The notes under the pieces were generated by a model. The model did not search any database, had not been told where the DNA came from, and saw nothing but the letters and a program-made list of their open reading frames with translations. Positions 42,450 through 51,038 of a stretch of 64,000 nt of DNA are shown here, in pieces. The position numbers and the translations under genes were made by a program. Source of the DNA: Verrucomicrobiota bacterium (GTDB lineage Bacteria; Verrucomicrobiota; Verrucomicrobiia; Opitutales; Opitutaceae); contig JAQGON010000111.1 in NCBI GenBank assembly GCA_028293565.1, forward strand, positions 1-64,000. Reading direction: 5' to 3'. The stretch's first letter is position 1; each line of letters opens with the position of its first letter.

Positions 42450-43523
42450 ATGAAGATTGTCGCCGTTCATGCGTACACGATCCGCACGAAGACCAAGGTG
42501 CCCTTTGTATGGCGCCGCGGACTGCTCGGCACCGATCCCAGTTCGGAGCAGACGTGGCTCCGGCTCGTGACCGACGCCGGCATCGAGGGCTGGGGCCGCG
42601 CGCCCCGCGGCGCGATCGCGCTCGATCTCGTCGAGCGCCGGATCAAGCCATGGCTGCTCGGAAAAAATCCGCTGATGAAGGAACTCCTCTGGCACGAGCT
42701 GTGGGAAATCGACCGGATCGAGGAGTTCCCGATGTACATGATGGGGCTCGTCGATTCCGCGCTGTGGGACATCACCGCCAAGCTCGCGCAGATCCCGCTC
42801 TATCAGCTGCTCGGGGGCTACCGGGAAAAAATCGCGGCGTACGCGAGCACGGTGACGTATGCGACGACGAAGGAATACCTCGACGTGGCCGACCAGTGCC
42901 TGGCCCGCGGGTTCCGCGCGATCAAGCTCCACGCGTGGGGCGACGCGCGCAAGGACGCCGCGTTGTGCGCCGCCCTGCGAAGGCACGTCGGCCCCGACAT
43001 CGCGCTGATGTACGACGGCTCCGCCGGCTTCGATCCGTATGAGTCGCTCTCCCTCGGCCGCGCGCTCGAGGACGCCGGCTACCTTTGGTACGAGGAGCCG
43101 ATGCGCGAGTTTAGCATCAACGCGTACCGGCGGCTCTGCGAGCAACTCGACATTCCCGTGCTCGCGGCCGAGACCTCCGACGGATGCCACTTCAACGTCG
43201 CGGACTTCATCGTGCAGGGCGCAGCCGACATGGTCCGCACCAGCTATCATTACAAGGGCGGCATCACCGGCGGCCTGCGCGTCGCGCACCTGGCCGATTC
43301 GTTCCAGCTGAGCGCGGAGGTCCACGGCATGGGCGTCGAGAACATCCATCTCTGCCTCGCGATCCGGAACAACCACTATTACGAGACGCTCGTGATGGGA
43401 AACCCCGTCGTGTTCGAATCCGCCGTCGACGCGCACGGCTGCGTCCACGCGCCGAAAGGGCCGGGACTGGGATTCGACATCAGCCTGAAGGCCCTGGAAA
43501 AAACCGCGGTCGCAAAAATTTGA
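42450..43523 (+). CDS. mandelate racemase-type acid-sugar dehydratase candidate
   Basis: A protein of 357 residues from ATG MKIVAVHAYTIRTKTKVPF; the longer track ORF runs antisense to the SDR gene. Enolase-superfamily positions: AIKLHAWGD near 160 (Lys-x-His in place of Lys-x-Lys), YDGSAGF near 190 (Asp), WYEEPM near 215 (Glu), LAAETSDG near 240 (Glu), and EVHGMGVENIH near 290, where the His corresponds to the general base of the mandelate racemase group. This set is typical of acid-sugar dehydratases such as those for L-fuconate, rhamnonate or galactarate. It is divergent from the SDR/AKR pair, which suggests one non-phosphorylating sugar pathway. Confidence 0.85.
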   Translation: MKIVAVHAYTIRTKTKVPFVWRRGLLGTDPSSEQTWLRLVTDAGIEGWGRAPRGAIALDLVERRIKPWLLGKNPLMKELLWHELWEIDRIEEFPMYMMGLVDSALWDITAKLAQIPLYQLLGGYREKIAAYASTVTYATTKEYLDVADQCLARGFRAIKLHAWGDARKDAALCAALRRHVGPDIALMYDGSAGFDPYESLSLGRALEDAGYLWYEEPMREFSINAYRRLCEQLDIPVLAAETSDGCHFNVADFIVQGAADMVRTSYHYKGGITGGLRVAHLADSFQLSAEVHGMGVENIHLCLAIRNNHYYETLVMGNPVVFESAVDAHGCVHAPKGPGLGFDISLKALEKTAVAKI

Positions 43524-43551
43524 CCCGCGAAGCGAAAGTCTGACCGAGCTG

Positions 43552-43641
43552 ATTCACCACAAAGGGCGCGAAGCCCGCGAAGGTTCGGACCAATTCTTCC
43601 GGGGATCGACCTTTGCGTGCTTCGCGCCCTTTGCGGTGAAA
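43552..43641. repeat. dispersed hairpin repeat C, copy 4
   Basis: TTCACCACAAAGGGCGCGAAG and CTTCGCGCCCTTTGCGGTGAA are near-perfect reverse complements about 45 bases apart. It lies between convergent genes and may end transcription from both sides. Confidence 0.8.
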
Positions 43642-43651
43642 ATCGATTCGG

Positions 43652-45493
43652 TTATCCCTCGATCGCCGCCCGGCGCTGCTGTGCGGCGCGGATCCGGGCC
43701 AGGTCGTATTTTTTCCTCCGGTCGAAGAAGAAAATCCCGTTCTGCTCCTGGTGGACGTCCGTGAGCTGCGTGTAACAGTAGCCGAACATCCGCGGGTGCT
43801 CCAGCAGCGCGGCGCAGAGTCCCTCGAACCGCCGATAAAATTCCTCCAGCGTTTTCGGACGGTCGCCGTAACCCCACGACGGATCGCCAGCCCGGGCCCG
43901 CGGATTCCACCAGATCCCGCCGAACTCGCTGACGAAGTACGGCTGCCCGCGCCACGGGATGCTGCCGTGCAGCGGCGTCTCGTTCACAAAGGGCCGATCC
44001 TCGTTCAGGCCCGCGTGGCGCTCCGCGAGCGTTCTGGGATCCGGCTCGTAGTCGTGGCTGTCGTAGACGTCCGCCTCCGGCACGCGATGACAGTAGCCCG
44101 AGACATCGAGCACCGGACGCGTGGCGTCGCAGAGTTTCGTCGCCAGGAACATCGCGCGCATGACGTCGTCGTGCCCGGTGATCCGCTCGTGAATCCGGTT
44201 TTCGGATTCGTTCAGCGGACACCAGCCGACGATGCTCGGATGGTTGAAGTCGCGCTGCAGCGCCTCGATCCACTGCGTGACATGCCCGGGCGTGAAGTCG
44301 GGCCCGTTGTGGTTTCCCCCGCGCACGATCGCACCCTGCGCGTCGCGCTCCCACCGGCGCACGGCCGCGGAGCCGTTCAGACCCCAGTCGCTGAATTCGC
44401 CCCACACGAGATAACCGAGCCGGTCCGCGTGGTGGAGAAACCGTTCCTCGAAAACCTTCTGGTGCAGGCGCGCGCCGTTGAATCCGGCTTCCTGCGCGAG
44501 TTCGATGTCGCGGATCAGGGCCGCGTCGCTCGGCGCCGTCAGGATTCCATCGGGATAATATCCCTGGTCCAGCACGAGCCGCTGGAAAACCGGCTGGCCG
44601 TTCAGTTTCACCGCGAAGCCGTCGATCGCGATGCCGCGGAGTCCCGCGTAGCTCTCCACGCGGTCGATCGGCGCCTCCGCCTCGTCGAGCAGCTCGAACT
44701 CGAGCGCATAGAGATGGGGATCCTCCGGCGACCACAGCCGGAGGTCCTTTTCGGGCACGGGAAGATCGAAACGCGGATAAAATCCGGCGCCACACCGGCA
44801 GGAAGCCTCGCTCAGGATCCGCCGTCCCTCCCGCAAGCGCACGCGGCACGTCAATCCCGTCTGCGCCCCGGCCACCGGCTGCTCGATCGAAAATTTCCGG
44901 TTCGCGACGTCCGGCACGATCTTCGGCCGCAGCAGATGCGCCCGCGCCGGGACCGGCTCGAGCCAGACGGTCTGCCAGATCCCGGTGGTGCGCGTGTAGT
45001 GACAGCCGGCGTTATGGAGCGTCCACGCCTGTTTCCCCGAGGGCATGGATTCTGCCGGATTGTCACGCGCGCGGATCACGATCGTGAGTTTCCTTCCCGG
45101 CGTCGCGACTGTCGTGAGATCGCAGGAAAACGGGGTCATCCCGCCGCGATGCCGGCCGACCTCGACGCCATTCGCCCAGACGAACGTGTCGTAATCGCAT
45201 GCCTGGAAATGAAGGAGAATGCGGCGCCCTTTCCACGCGGACGGAATCGTGACTTCGCGCCGGTACCACACCGCGTTCAGAAAATCCGTATTCCCCACTC
45301 CCGAGAGTTTCGACTCCGGACAGAACGGAACGAGAATCGAATCCTTCAGCTTTCGGCGGAGCAGGCTGCGGTCGAGACCGCTGTCGGCCTGGTCGATTTC
45401 GAACTCCCAGCGGCCATTCAGGCAAAGCCAGTCGCGACGGACCCACTGCGGGCGCGGATATTCGGGTCGGGGCACGGAGGGTTTCGTCGGCAT
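43652..45493 (-). CDS. GH2 glycoside hydrolase, probably cytoplasmic
   Basis: A protein of 613 residues from ATG MPTKPSVPRPEYPRPQWVRRDWLCLNGRWEFE. No signal peptide with this start, in contrast to the GH2 at 11608. The plan is complete: jelly roll (VWYRREVTIPSAWKGRRILLHFQACDYDTFVWANG), Ig-like domain, and TIM barrel with FNGARLHQKVFEERFLHHADRLGYLVWGEFSDWG. The acid/base region reads GWCPLNESENR, where the expected Asn-Glu of NE(S/T) is kept; a nucleophile candidate lies in FVSEFGGIWWNP. It is of the glucuronidase/galactosidase branch. It is probably for hydrolysis of imported oligosaccharides, and lies upstream of the L-galactose-dehydrogenase-like gene on the same strand. Confidence 0.9.
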   Translation of the reverse strand: MPTKPSVPRPEYPRPQWVRRDWLCLNGRWEFEIDQADSGLDRSLLRRKLKDSILVPFCPESKLSGVGNTDFLNAVWYRREVTIPSAWKGRRILLHFQACDYDTFVWANGVEVGRHRGGMTPFSCDLTTVATPGRKLTIVIRARDNPAESMPSGKQAWTLHNAGCHYTRTTGIWQTVWLEPVPARAHLLRPKIVPDVANRKFSIEQPVAGAQTGLTCRVRLREGRRILSEASCRCGAGFYPRFDLPVPEKDLRLWSPEDPHLYALEFELLDEAEAPIDRVESYAGLRGIAIDGFAVKLNGQPVFQRLVLDQGYYPDGILTAPSDAALIRDIELAQEAGFNGARLHQKVFEERFLHHADRLGYLVWGEFSDWGLNGSAAVRRWERDAQGAIVRGGNHNGPDFTPGHVTQWIEALQRDFNHPSIVGWCPLNESENRIHERITGHDDVMRAMFLATKLCDATRPVLDVSGYCHRVPEADVYDSHDYEPDPRTLAERHAGLNEDRPFVNETPLHGSIPWRGQPYFVSEFGGIWWNPRARAGDPSWGYGDRPKTLEEFYRRFEGLCAALLEHPRMFGYCYTQLTDVHQEQNGIFFFDRRKKYDLARIRAAQQRRAAIEG

Positions 45494-45627
45494 GGGGCCC
45501 GCGAAAACAAACGCCCACGCCGCATTCGAATCGATCACAATCCGCCGGACGACCTGCCGGTTTGAGCGGGTTGCCCAGACGCCAAACGCAGCGTGCCCGA
45601 TCGCTCGAGGATCAGGGTCTGCATCGC

Positions 45628-46569
45628 CTAATTGTTTTCGGGGCGCCCGCTGGGCCACGTCGCACCCTGCACCGGGGCGAGCAGCGCGCGGACGCCTTCA
45701 AGCAATTCCGGATCCGGGGTTCGTCCCACGCATTTGACCGCCCGGCTGACCTCATCGGCGCTCCCGAGGCCGACAACCGTGCAGTCCATTTCCGCCAGAC
45801 CGAACGAGTGCTGCAGGGCAAGCTCCGCGAGATCGGCCCCACGACGCACGCAGTAGTCGGCCGCAGCCGCACAGGCCGTCCGCAACGCCGGCGACGCCGG
45901 ATGCCACGCCGGCATCGAGGCGCGCGTCAGCAGGCCCATCGCGAGCGGCGCGGCGTTCAGCGTGCCGACTTTCGCCGTGCGCAGCTCCGTCGCCCAGGGC
46001 CGGAACGTCCCATCCTGCAGCGTGCCGTGACAATAGCTCAGCACCACCTCGACGAGCGCGGGCGCCTGCTCGCGGACCCGCTGCAACGCCGCCAGCGGGA
46101 AGCCGGTGATTCCGAGATGCCGGACCTTTCCCGTCTGCCGAAGGCGATCGAGCGCCGGAAGCGTTTCGTTCCAGACCTGCGCGAGAAAACCGAACTCGAT
46201 GTCGTGCACCTGAACCAGGTCGAGGTAATCGCACCGCAGGCGGGCCAGGCTTTCATCGACGCTGCGGGCCGTCCGCTCGCCCGAAAAATCGAAACCTTCC
46301 GGGCCGTGCCCGTAACGTCCGACCTTCGTCGCCAGGACGAAGTTTTCGCGCGGAATCTCCCGCAGCGCGCGGCCGAGCGCGCTCTCCGCTGCGGTCGCAC
46401 CATAATAGGGAGCGGTGTCGAAAAAATTGATCCCCGCATCCAGTGCAGCGCGGACCGCCGCGTTCGCGGCCTCCTGCGTGACAGGCCGAAACGCCCCGCC
46501 GAGCGGTGATCCGCCAAAGCCGACGACCGACACCCGAAGCCCGGTGCGACCAAGGGGACGCAGGTCCAT
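45628..46569 (-). CDS. aldo/keto reductase resembling L-galactose dehydrogenase
   Basis: A protein of 313 residues from [28 protein letters not shown]. The match to plant L-galactose dehydrogenase and bacterial L-fucose/L-galactose dehydrogenases is seen along its length: [56 protein letters not shown] and AWHPASPAL. Catalytic Asp, Tyr, Lys and His are all in place. It would oxidise an L-sugar at C1 to its lactone with NAD. The gene lies just upstream of the GH2 gene on the same strand with 134 bases between, so co-expression is likely. Divergent from glycyl-tRNA synthetase. Confidence 0.88.
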   Translation of the reverse strand: MDLRPLGRTGLRVSVVGFGGSPLGGAFRPVTQEAANAAVRAALDAGINFFDTAPYYGATAAESALGRALREIPRENFVLATKVGRYGHGPEGFDFSGERTARSVDESLARLRCDYLDLVQVHDIEFGFLAQVWNETLPALDRLRQTGKVRHLGITGFPLAALQRVREQAPALVEVVLSYCHGTLQDGTFRPWATELRTAKVGTLNAAPLAMGLLTRASMPAWHPASPALRTACAAAADYCVRRGADLAELALQHSFGLAEMDCTVVGLGSADEVSRAVKCVGRTPDPELLEGVRALLAPVQGATWPSGRPENN

Positions 46570-46810
46570 GGGCCCGAAAGTGCGGGGATCGGCCGGCGCC
46601 GCAAACCAAACCCTTGAACCGGGGAACGAAACGTCGTCCGTGCCCACAGGGATTCGGGTGCCAAAAAAATCCCGGACGCAACCTGCCAACCCGGACATCT
46701 TTGCGGACGTCGCTTTGTTGCCGTCGTTGGCTTCTGTTCAAATTTCCGGATCGGGATCTTCCCATCCCGGAATTGACCGAACGCTGGCGGCGCGCCATCT
46801 CTGGCAGGCT

Positions 46811-48334
46811 ATGTCCGCCACTCCTGCTCCCGCCGTCTCGATGGATAACATTGTCGCGCTCGCCAAGCGCCGCGGATTCATCTTCCAGTCGTCGGAGATC
46901 TACGGCGGCTTCAACGGCTTCTTCGATTACGGCCCGCTCGGTTCCGAACTGAAGAAAAACATCCGGGACTGCTGGTGGAACGACATGGTTCGCCGGCGCG
47001 ACGACATCGTCGGGCTCGAGTCGTCGATCATCATGCACCCGAAAGTGTGGGAGGCCTCGGGCCATGTCGCCGGCTTCACCGACCCGCTGGTCGACTGCAA
47101 GGTGAGCAAGCAGCGCTACCGCGCGGACCAGCTGTTCTTCGCGGCGGTGGTCATCGACGGAAAAACGGCCGGGTATGTGTCCATGCTCGAAAGCGAAAAA
47201 ACCGCCGCCGACCTCCAGGCCGCCGCGGAGCTGTTCAAGCGGAAGAAAGCCCTGCAGGGCACCCTGGCGCCGGTGGCGGCCAGGGACATGACGGAGGCCC
47301 AGCCCGAAGAGATTCCGCTGATTCCCTCCCCGGCCACCGGCGAACCCGGGAGCCTCACGGCTCCGCGGTCGTTCAACATGATGTTCCAGACGAACGTCGG
47401 CGCGATGACCGACGGGAGCAGCGTCGCCTACCTGCGGCCCGAAACCGCCCAGGGCATGTTCGTCGATTTCAAGAACGTGGTCGACACCGGCCGCGTGAAG
47501 CTGCCGTTCGGGATCGCGCAGATCGGAAAATCGTTCCGCAACGAAATCACGCCGCGCAACTTTATCTTCCGCTCGCGGGAGTTCGAGCAGATGGAGATGG
47601 AGTACTTCATCCACGAGGACGCCGACTGGGCGAAGTGCCACGAGGAGTGGATCGCGTGGTGCGAGGCCTGGCTGAAGAGCATCGGCCTCCCTGACAGCCA
47701 TCTTTCGCGGTACACCCACCCGAAGGAGAAGCTCGCATTCTACTCGCGCGGCACGGTCGACATCATGTTCCGGTATCCCTTCGGCGTGCAGGAACTGTGG
47801 GGCATCGCGGCGCGCGGCAGCTACGACCTCACGCAGCACGCCAAGGCCAGCGGGAAGCCCCAGGATATTTTCGACGAGGCGTCGAAGAAGAAATTTGTCC
47901 CGCACGTGATCGAGCCGGCCGTCGGCGTCGACCGGATCCTCCTCGCGGTGCTCTGCGCCGGCTACGCCGAGGAGGACGTCACCGACGAGAAGGGGGCGGT
48001 CGAGAAACGAACGGTGCTCCGGCTGTCGCCCCGCATCGCGCCCGTGAAGGTCGCCGTGCTGCCGCTGCTGAAGAACAAGGAGCTGCTCACCGCCCGCGCG
48101 AAGGAGCTGCACCGGAAGCTCCAGCGCCGCTACGCGGTGTTCTACGACGAGGCGGGCGCGATCGGACGCCGGTATCGCCGGCAGGACGAGATCGGCACGC
48201 CCTGGTGCGTGACGATCGATTTCGAGACGATCGAAAAGGACGGCACTTTCACCCTCCGCGAGCGCGATTCGATGGCGCAGAAGCGCATCACCGAGGCGGA
48301 GCTGTTCCAGCTGCTGGACGAGCAGGTCTACTAA
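46811..48334 (+). CDS. glyS: glycyl-tRNA synthetase, dimeric type
   Basis: A protein of 507 residues from [26 protein letters not shown]; translation could also begin at MDNIV. Class II dimeric GlyRS signatures are continuous: [58 protein letters not shown] (motif 2), [10 protein letters not shown] (motif 3) and a C-terminal anticodon-binding domain ([16 protein letters not shown]). It charges tRNA-Gly in the cytoplasm. The eukaryote/Gram-positive alpha2 form, not the alpha2beta2 form of many proteobacteria. Its stop is immediately followed by the DUF4202 gene. The symbol glyS follows common usage for this single-chain form in Bacillus-like genomes. Confidence 0.97.
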   Translation: MSATPAPAVSMDNIVALAKRRGFIFQSSEIYGGFNGFFDYGPLGSELKKNIRDCWWNDMVRRRDDIVGLESSIIMHPKVWEASGHVAGFTDPLVDCKVSKQRYRADQLFFAAVVIDGKTAGYVSMLESEKTAADLQAAAELFKRKKALQGTLAPVAARDMTEAQPEEIPLIPSPATGEPGSLTAPRSFNMMFQTNVGAMTDGSSVAYLRPETAQGMFVDFKNVVDTGRVKLPFGIAQIGKSFRNEITPRNFIFRSREFEQMEMEYFIHEDADWAKCHEEWIAWCEAWLKSIGLPDSHLSRYTHPKEKLAFYSRGTVDIMFRYPFGVQELWGIAARGSYDLTQHAKASGKPQDIFDEASKKKFVPHVIEPAVGVDRILLAVLCAGYAEEDVTDEKGAVEKRTVLRLSPRIAPVKVAVLPLLKNKELLTARAKELHRKLQRRYAVFYDEAGAIGRRYRRQDEIGTPWCVTIDFETIEKDGTFTLRERDSMAQKRITEAELFQLLDEQVY

Positions 48335-48919
48335 ATGGACGCCTACACCCGCGCCCGCCGGCTCATCGATGACGCGCACGCGGGCGATCCCGCGCGCGGC
48401 CCCGACGGGCGCGCCGCCGAGCTGGCGTATGCCGACCATGTCGAGGCCTGGGTCGCGCGCCTCGTGCCCGACGCGTCCGCCCTGCTCCGTCTCGCCGCGC
48501 GCTGCCAGCACCTCGAGCGGTGGACGGTGCCGCGGGCGACGTTTCCGCTGGACCGGCCGGGTTACCTCGCATGGCGCCGGAGTCTTTACGTCAAACAGGC
48601 GGCGCGGGCGCGGGAGTTGCTCCTCGCCGCGGGCGTGGCGGCGGCGGAGGCCGATGACGTTTCGACGTGGGTTTCAAAGACCGGACTGAAAACCATCGCC
48701 GGGACCCAGGCATTGGAAGACGCCGCGGTCCTCGTCTTTCTGGAAAGCGAAATCAGCGCCTTCGCCGCGCAGCATGCCGGATATCCGCGCGAGAAATTCA
48801 TCGATATCCTCCGCAAGACCTGGCGAAAACTCAGCCCGCACGCCCGGGAAATGGCCGGAACCCTGAATCCGCCGCCAGCGATCGCGGAGCTGATCAGGGA
48901 AGCGCTGCAGTCGGGTTAG
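48335..48919 (+). CDS. DUF4202 protein
   Basis: A 194-residue protein. The family pattern is clear: ELAYADHVEAWVARLVPDASALLRLAARCQHLERWTVPR near 30-70, then PLDRPGYLAWRRSLY, and LKTIAGTQALEDAAVLVFLE followed by EKFIDILRKTWRKLSPHARE. The spaced His/Asp/Glu residues suggest a helical HD-like metal site. The biochemical role of DUF4202 is not established. Its ATG directly follows the synthetase stop (TAAATG), so the pair is co-translated. Confidence 0.88.
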   Translation: MDAYTRARRLIDDAHAGDPARGPDGRAAELAYADHVEAWVARLVPDASALLRLAARCQHLERWTVPRATFPLDRPGYLAWRRSLYVKQAARARELLLAAGVAAAEADDVSTWVSKTGLKTIAGTQALEDAAVLVFLESEISAFAAQHAGYPREKFIDILRKTWRKLSPHAREMAGTLNPPPAIAELIREALQSG

Positions 48920-49245
48920 CGCGGAGCTGGGAGCATTTCGAATTCGTTTAAACACGAAGGCCGCGAAGTAGCCAAAGACGATTGGCACCGTGCAGGATTA
49001 ACCGGCTTAGAGCAGACTCGTCGGCGGCGAGAATTCCCGCGCGGAGGTTGGCCGCAAAAATGCGCAAGCTCCCCGGGGTGGCGAAGGCGCTGCCATCGCG
49101 CCTATGGGCGCACGGGAGATTCAATTCGGAGCCCGGGAGCCCCTGCGCATTTATGCGGCGATTCATTCGATGTGATGTGATCCGGACCCTCCCCCCTGAA
49201 CGAAATCGGATCGAACTGACGCCGGTTTCCACGGTCCGGAGGGAG
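48920..49245. repeat. 326-base gap holding repeat B copy 3 and a repeat C fragment
   Basis: A fragment like repeat C (AACACGAAGGCCGCGAAGTAGC) lies at 48951-48975. Repeat B copy 3 runs from TTGGCCGCAAAAATGCGCAAG at 49048 to GCGCATTTATGCGGCG ending at 49160, with GGGGTGGCGAAGG.GCTGCC in the loop as in copy 2. It ends about 85 bases before the DUF2959 gene. A good ribosome site (GGAGGGAG) directly precedes that ATG. Confidence 0.75.
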
Positions 49246-49896
49246 ATGAAAATCGGCATTCTCGGATTCGGATCGGCACTGCTCCTGGCGGCGGCCGGAT
49301 GCTCGAACGCCTATTATGGCGCGATGGAAAAATTCGGCTTTGCGAAGCGCGAGATCCTCGTCGACCGCGTGGAGGCCACGCGCAAGGCGCAGACGCAGGC
49401 CAAGGAGCAATTTGCGAGCGCGCTGGAGCATTTCCTCGCCGTGACGCATGCCGACGGCGGCGATCTCCAAAAAAAATACGATGAGCTCAACCGCGAGTTC
49501 CAGCGCAGCGAGGAGCAGGCCAAGGAGGTCCGCTCGCGCATCGCCGCGGTGGAGGACGTCGCGGACGCCCTCTTCCGCGAGTGGCAGCAGGAGTTGAAGC
49601 AGTACACCAGCGCCCCCCTGCGGAACGAAAGCCAGCGCCAGCTGGATTCCACGCGCCGGCGCTACGACACGCTCATCCGCCTGATGCGCCGCGCCGCCGA
49701 CCGGATGGATCCCGTGCTGGGTGCGTTCCGCGACCAGGTCCTGTTCCTCAAGCACAACCTCAACGCGCGCGCCCTCGCGTCGCTCGACTCGACGAAGGCC
49801 TCCCTCGAGGCCGACATCTCCCGCTTGATTTCCGACATGGAAGCCTCGATCCGCGAGGCCGAGAGTTTCATCAGGGCCATGCCCAAGGATCCGTAA
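49246..49896 (+). CDS. DUF2959 lipoprotein
   Basis: A protein of 216 residues from the ATG MKIGILGFGSALLLAAAGCSN. This start gives a lipobox AAGC, so it is likely lipid-anchored. The sequence matches the DUF2959 family over its length: YYGAMEKFGFAKREILVDRVEATRKAQTQAKEQFASALEHF, GGDLQKKYDELN, RIAAVEDVADALFREWQQELKQY, and FRDQVLFLKHNLNARALASL. It is almost entirely helical, with long charged coiled coils. Function of the family is unknown. The longer track ORF runs through repeat B and is rejected. Confidence 0.92.
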   Translation: MKIGILGFGSALLLAAAGCSNAYYGAMEKFGFAKREILVDRVEATRKAQTQAKEQFASALEHFLAVTHADGGDLQKKYDELNREFQRSEEQAKEVRSRIAAVEDVADALFREWQQELKQYTSAPLRNESQRQLDSTRRRYDTLIRLMRRAADRMDPVLGAFRDQVLFLKHNLNARALASLDSTKASLEADISRLISDMEASIREAESFIRAMPKDP

Positions 49897-49913
49897 GATT
49901 TTCGCGAAGCCCG

Positions 49914-51038
49914 CTACTCCAACCAATCCGAGTCGTCAAAATGCTCCGGATTCAACCCAAAGCCCGGCTGCCGCGGAAAATCGCGGTCGATGACCTCCAG
50001 CCTTCCTTCCGCACCAAACATCAGCGGATTTTTTATCACGTCGCGCTGGAGGAGATGCGTGCCGAAAGCGCCCTCCTGAGCCGTTAGTCCGCGATGTTGG
50101 CTTGCTTGGGCGAGTGTGAGCGCCGCGCGGGTCAGCACGCTCGTTTCGCCAACCTGGCAGCCGACGATAAAGGGGATGCCTTCAGCGTGAGCGCGCTCCA
50201 TCACCGCCAGCGATCGCAGCAAGCCGCCGAGTTTTGAAATCCGAAGATTGAGGATCCAGCGGCCCGGATGGAATTTCAAATGATCGAACTGCGCCAGCTG
50301 GAGGAAGCTCTCGTCCAGGATAATGCGGGCCGGGAGTGAATCGGCGAGCACGCCCAGTTCGGCATAACGTCTGGGCGCCAGCGGCTCCTCCACGGCAAAA
50401 AACGGCGTCTCGAGTTTCCTTAAATAGTCCAAAGCGGCCTGCGGATCTTTCCAAAGATTGTTCGCATCGAATCGAAGGGCATCGATCGACTCTTTGTCCG
50501 CCGCCAAAATTGCCATGCGCGCCGAGTCCGTCTCGGGATTTCCGCAGAGCTTCACCTTGAAGTCCCTGAAATCCATCGACCGGAACCGCTGCAGGTTCGC
50601 CTTGAAGGTGTTTGGCTCCTCCGCTCCGAGCACCGCGCTGTAACGAAAGGGCCCGGAAATGGAGGGCAACGAGAGGAGGTCTTCCACCGAGCGTCCCGCA
50701 TCGCGGGCCAAAACATCCAGGAGCGCCAACTCGACCGCGCACCACGCCGAGGGATTCGCATCGATCAGGTCGCGTTGCGCATCCACCCACGCCCTCAACT
50801 CGCCAAGGCTTCCGATCCGGAGGACGTCAGGCTGGACGCGGCGGACAAATTCCAGCGCGGTCGCAACCGTTTCCCCCGTGACATATTCGCGCGGGCATCC
50901 TTCGCCGAATCCCCGCGCGCCACTTTCCGATTCCGCCTCCACCCAAATCGTCTCCGTCCTGCTCCGCGCCGCGGCCGCGTGCGTGAAAGTCCCCCTGAAT
51001 GGAATCCGCAGCGACCACGCCCGAAGCTGGCGGATCAC
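49914..51038 (-). CDS. enolase-superfamily protein, dipeptide-epimerase/muconate-cycloisomerase type
   Basis: A 374-residue protein with GTG start that overlaps the GH3 gene's stop (GTGA). Key positions: FKVKLCGN near 160 (Lys-x-Lys), RFDANNLW near 190 (Asp), VEEPLAPRR near 215 (Glu), ILDESF near 240 (Asp) and LRISKLGGLLRS near 265 (second Lys). This two-Lys arrangement marks the muconate lactonizing enzyme subgroup, which includes o-succinylbenzoate synthase, N-acylamino-acid racemase and dipeptide epimerases. Third gene of the operon hydroxylase, GH3, enolase. With a GH3 amide synthetase beside it, an N-acyl-amino-acid racemase-like or epimerase-like role is tempting, but not shown. Confidence 0.85.
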   Translation of the reverse strand: MIRQLRAWSLRIPFRGTFTHAAAARSRTETIWVEAESESGARGFGEGCPREYVTGETVATALEFVRRVQPDVLRIGSLGELRAWVDAQRDLIDANPSAWCAVELALLDVLARDAGRSVEDLLSLPSISGPFRYSAVLGAEEPNTFKANLQRFRSMDFRDFKVKLCGNPETDSARMAILAADKESIDALRFDANNLWKDPQAALDYLRKLETPFFAVEEPLAPRRYAELGVLADSLPARIILDESFLQLAQFDHLKFHPGRWILNLRISKLGGLLRSLAVMERAHAEGIPFIVGCQVGETSVLTRAALTLAQASQHRGLTAQEGAFGTHLLQRDVIKNPLMFGAEGRLEVIDRDFPRQPGFGLNPEHFDDSDWLE

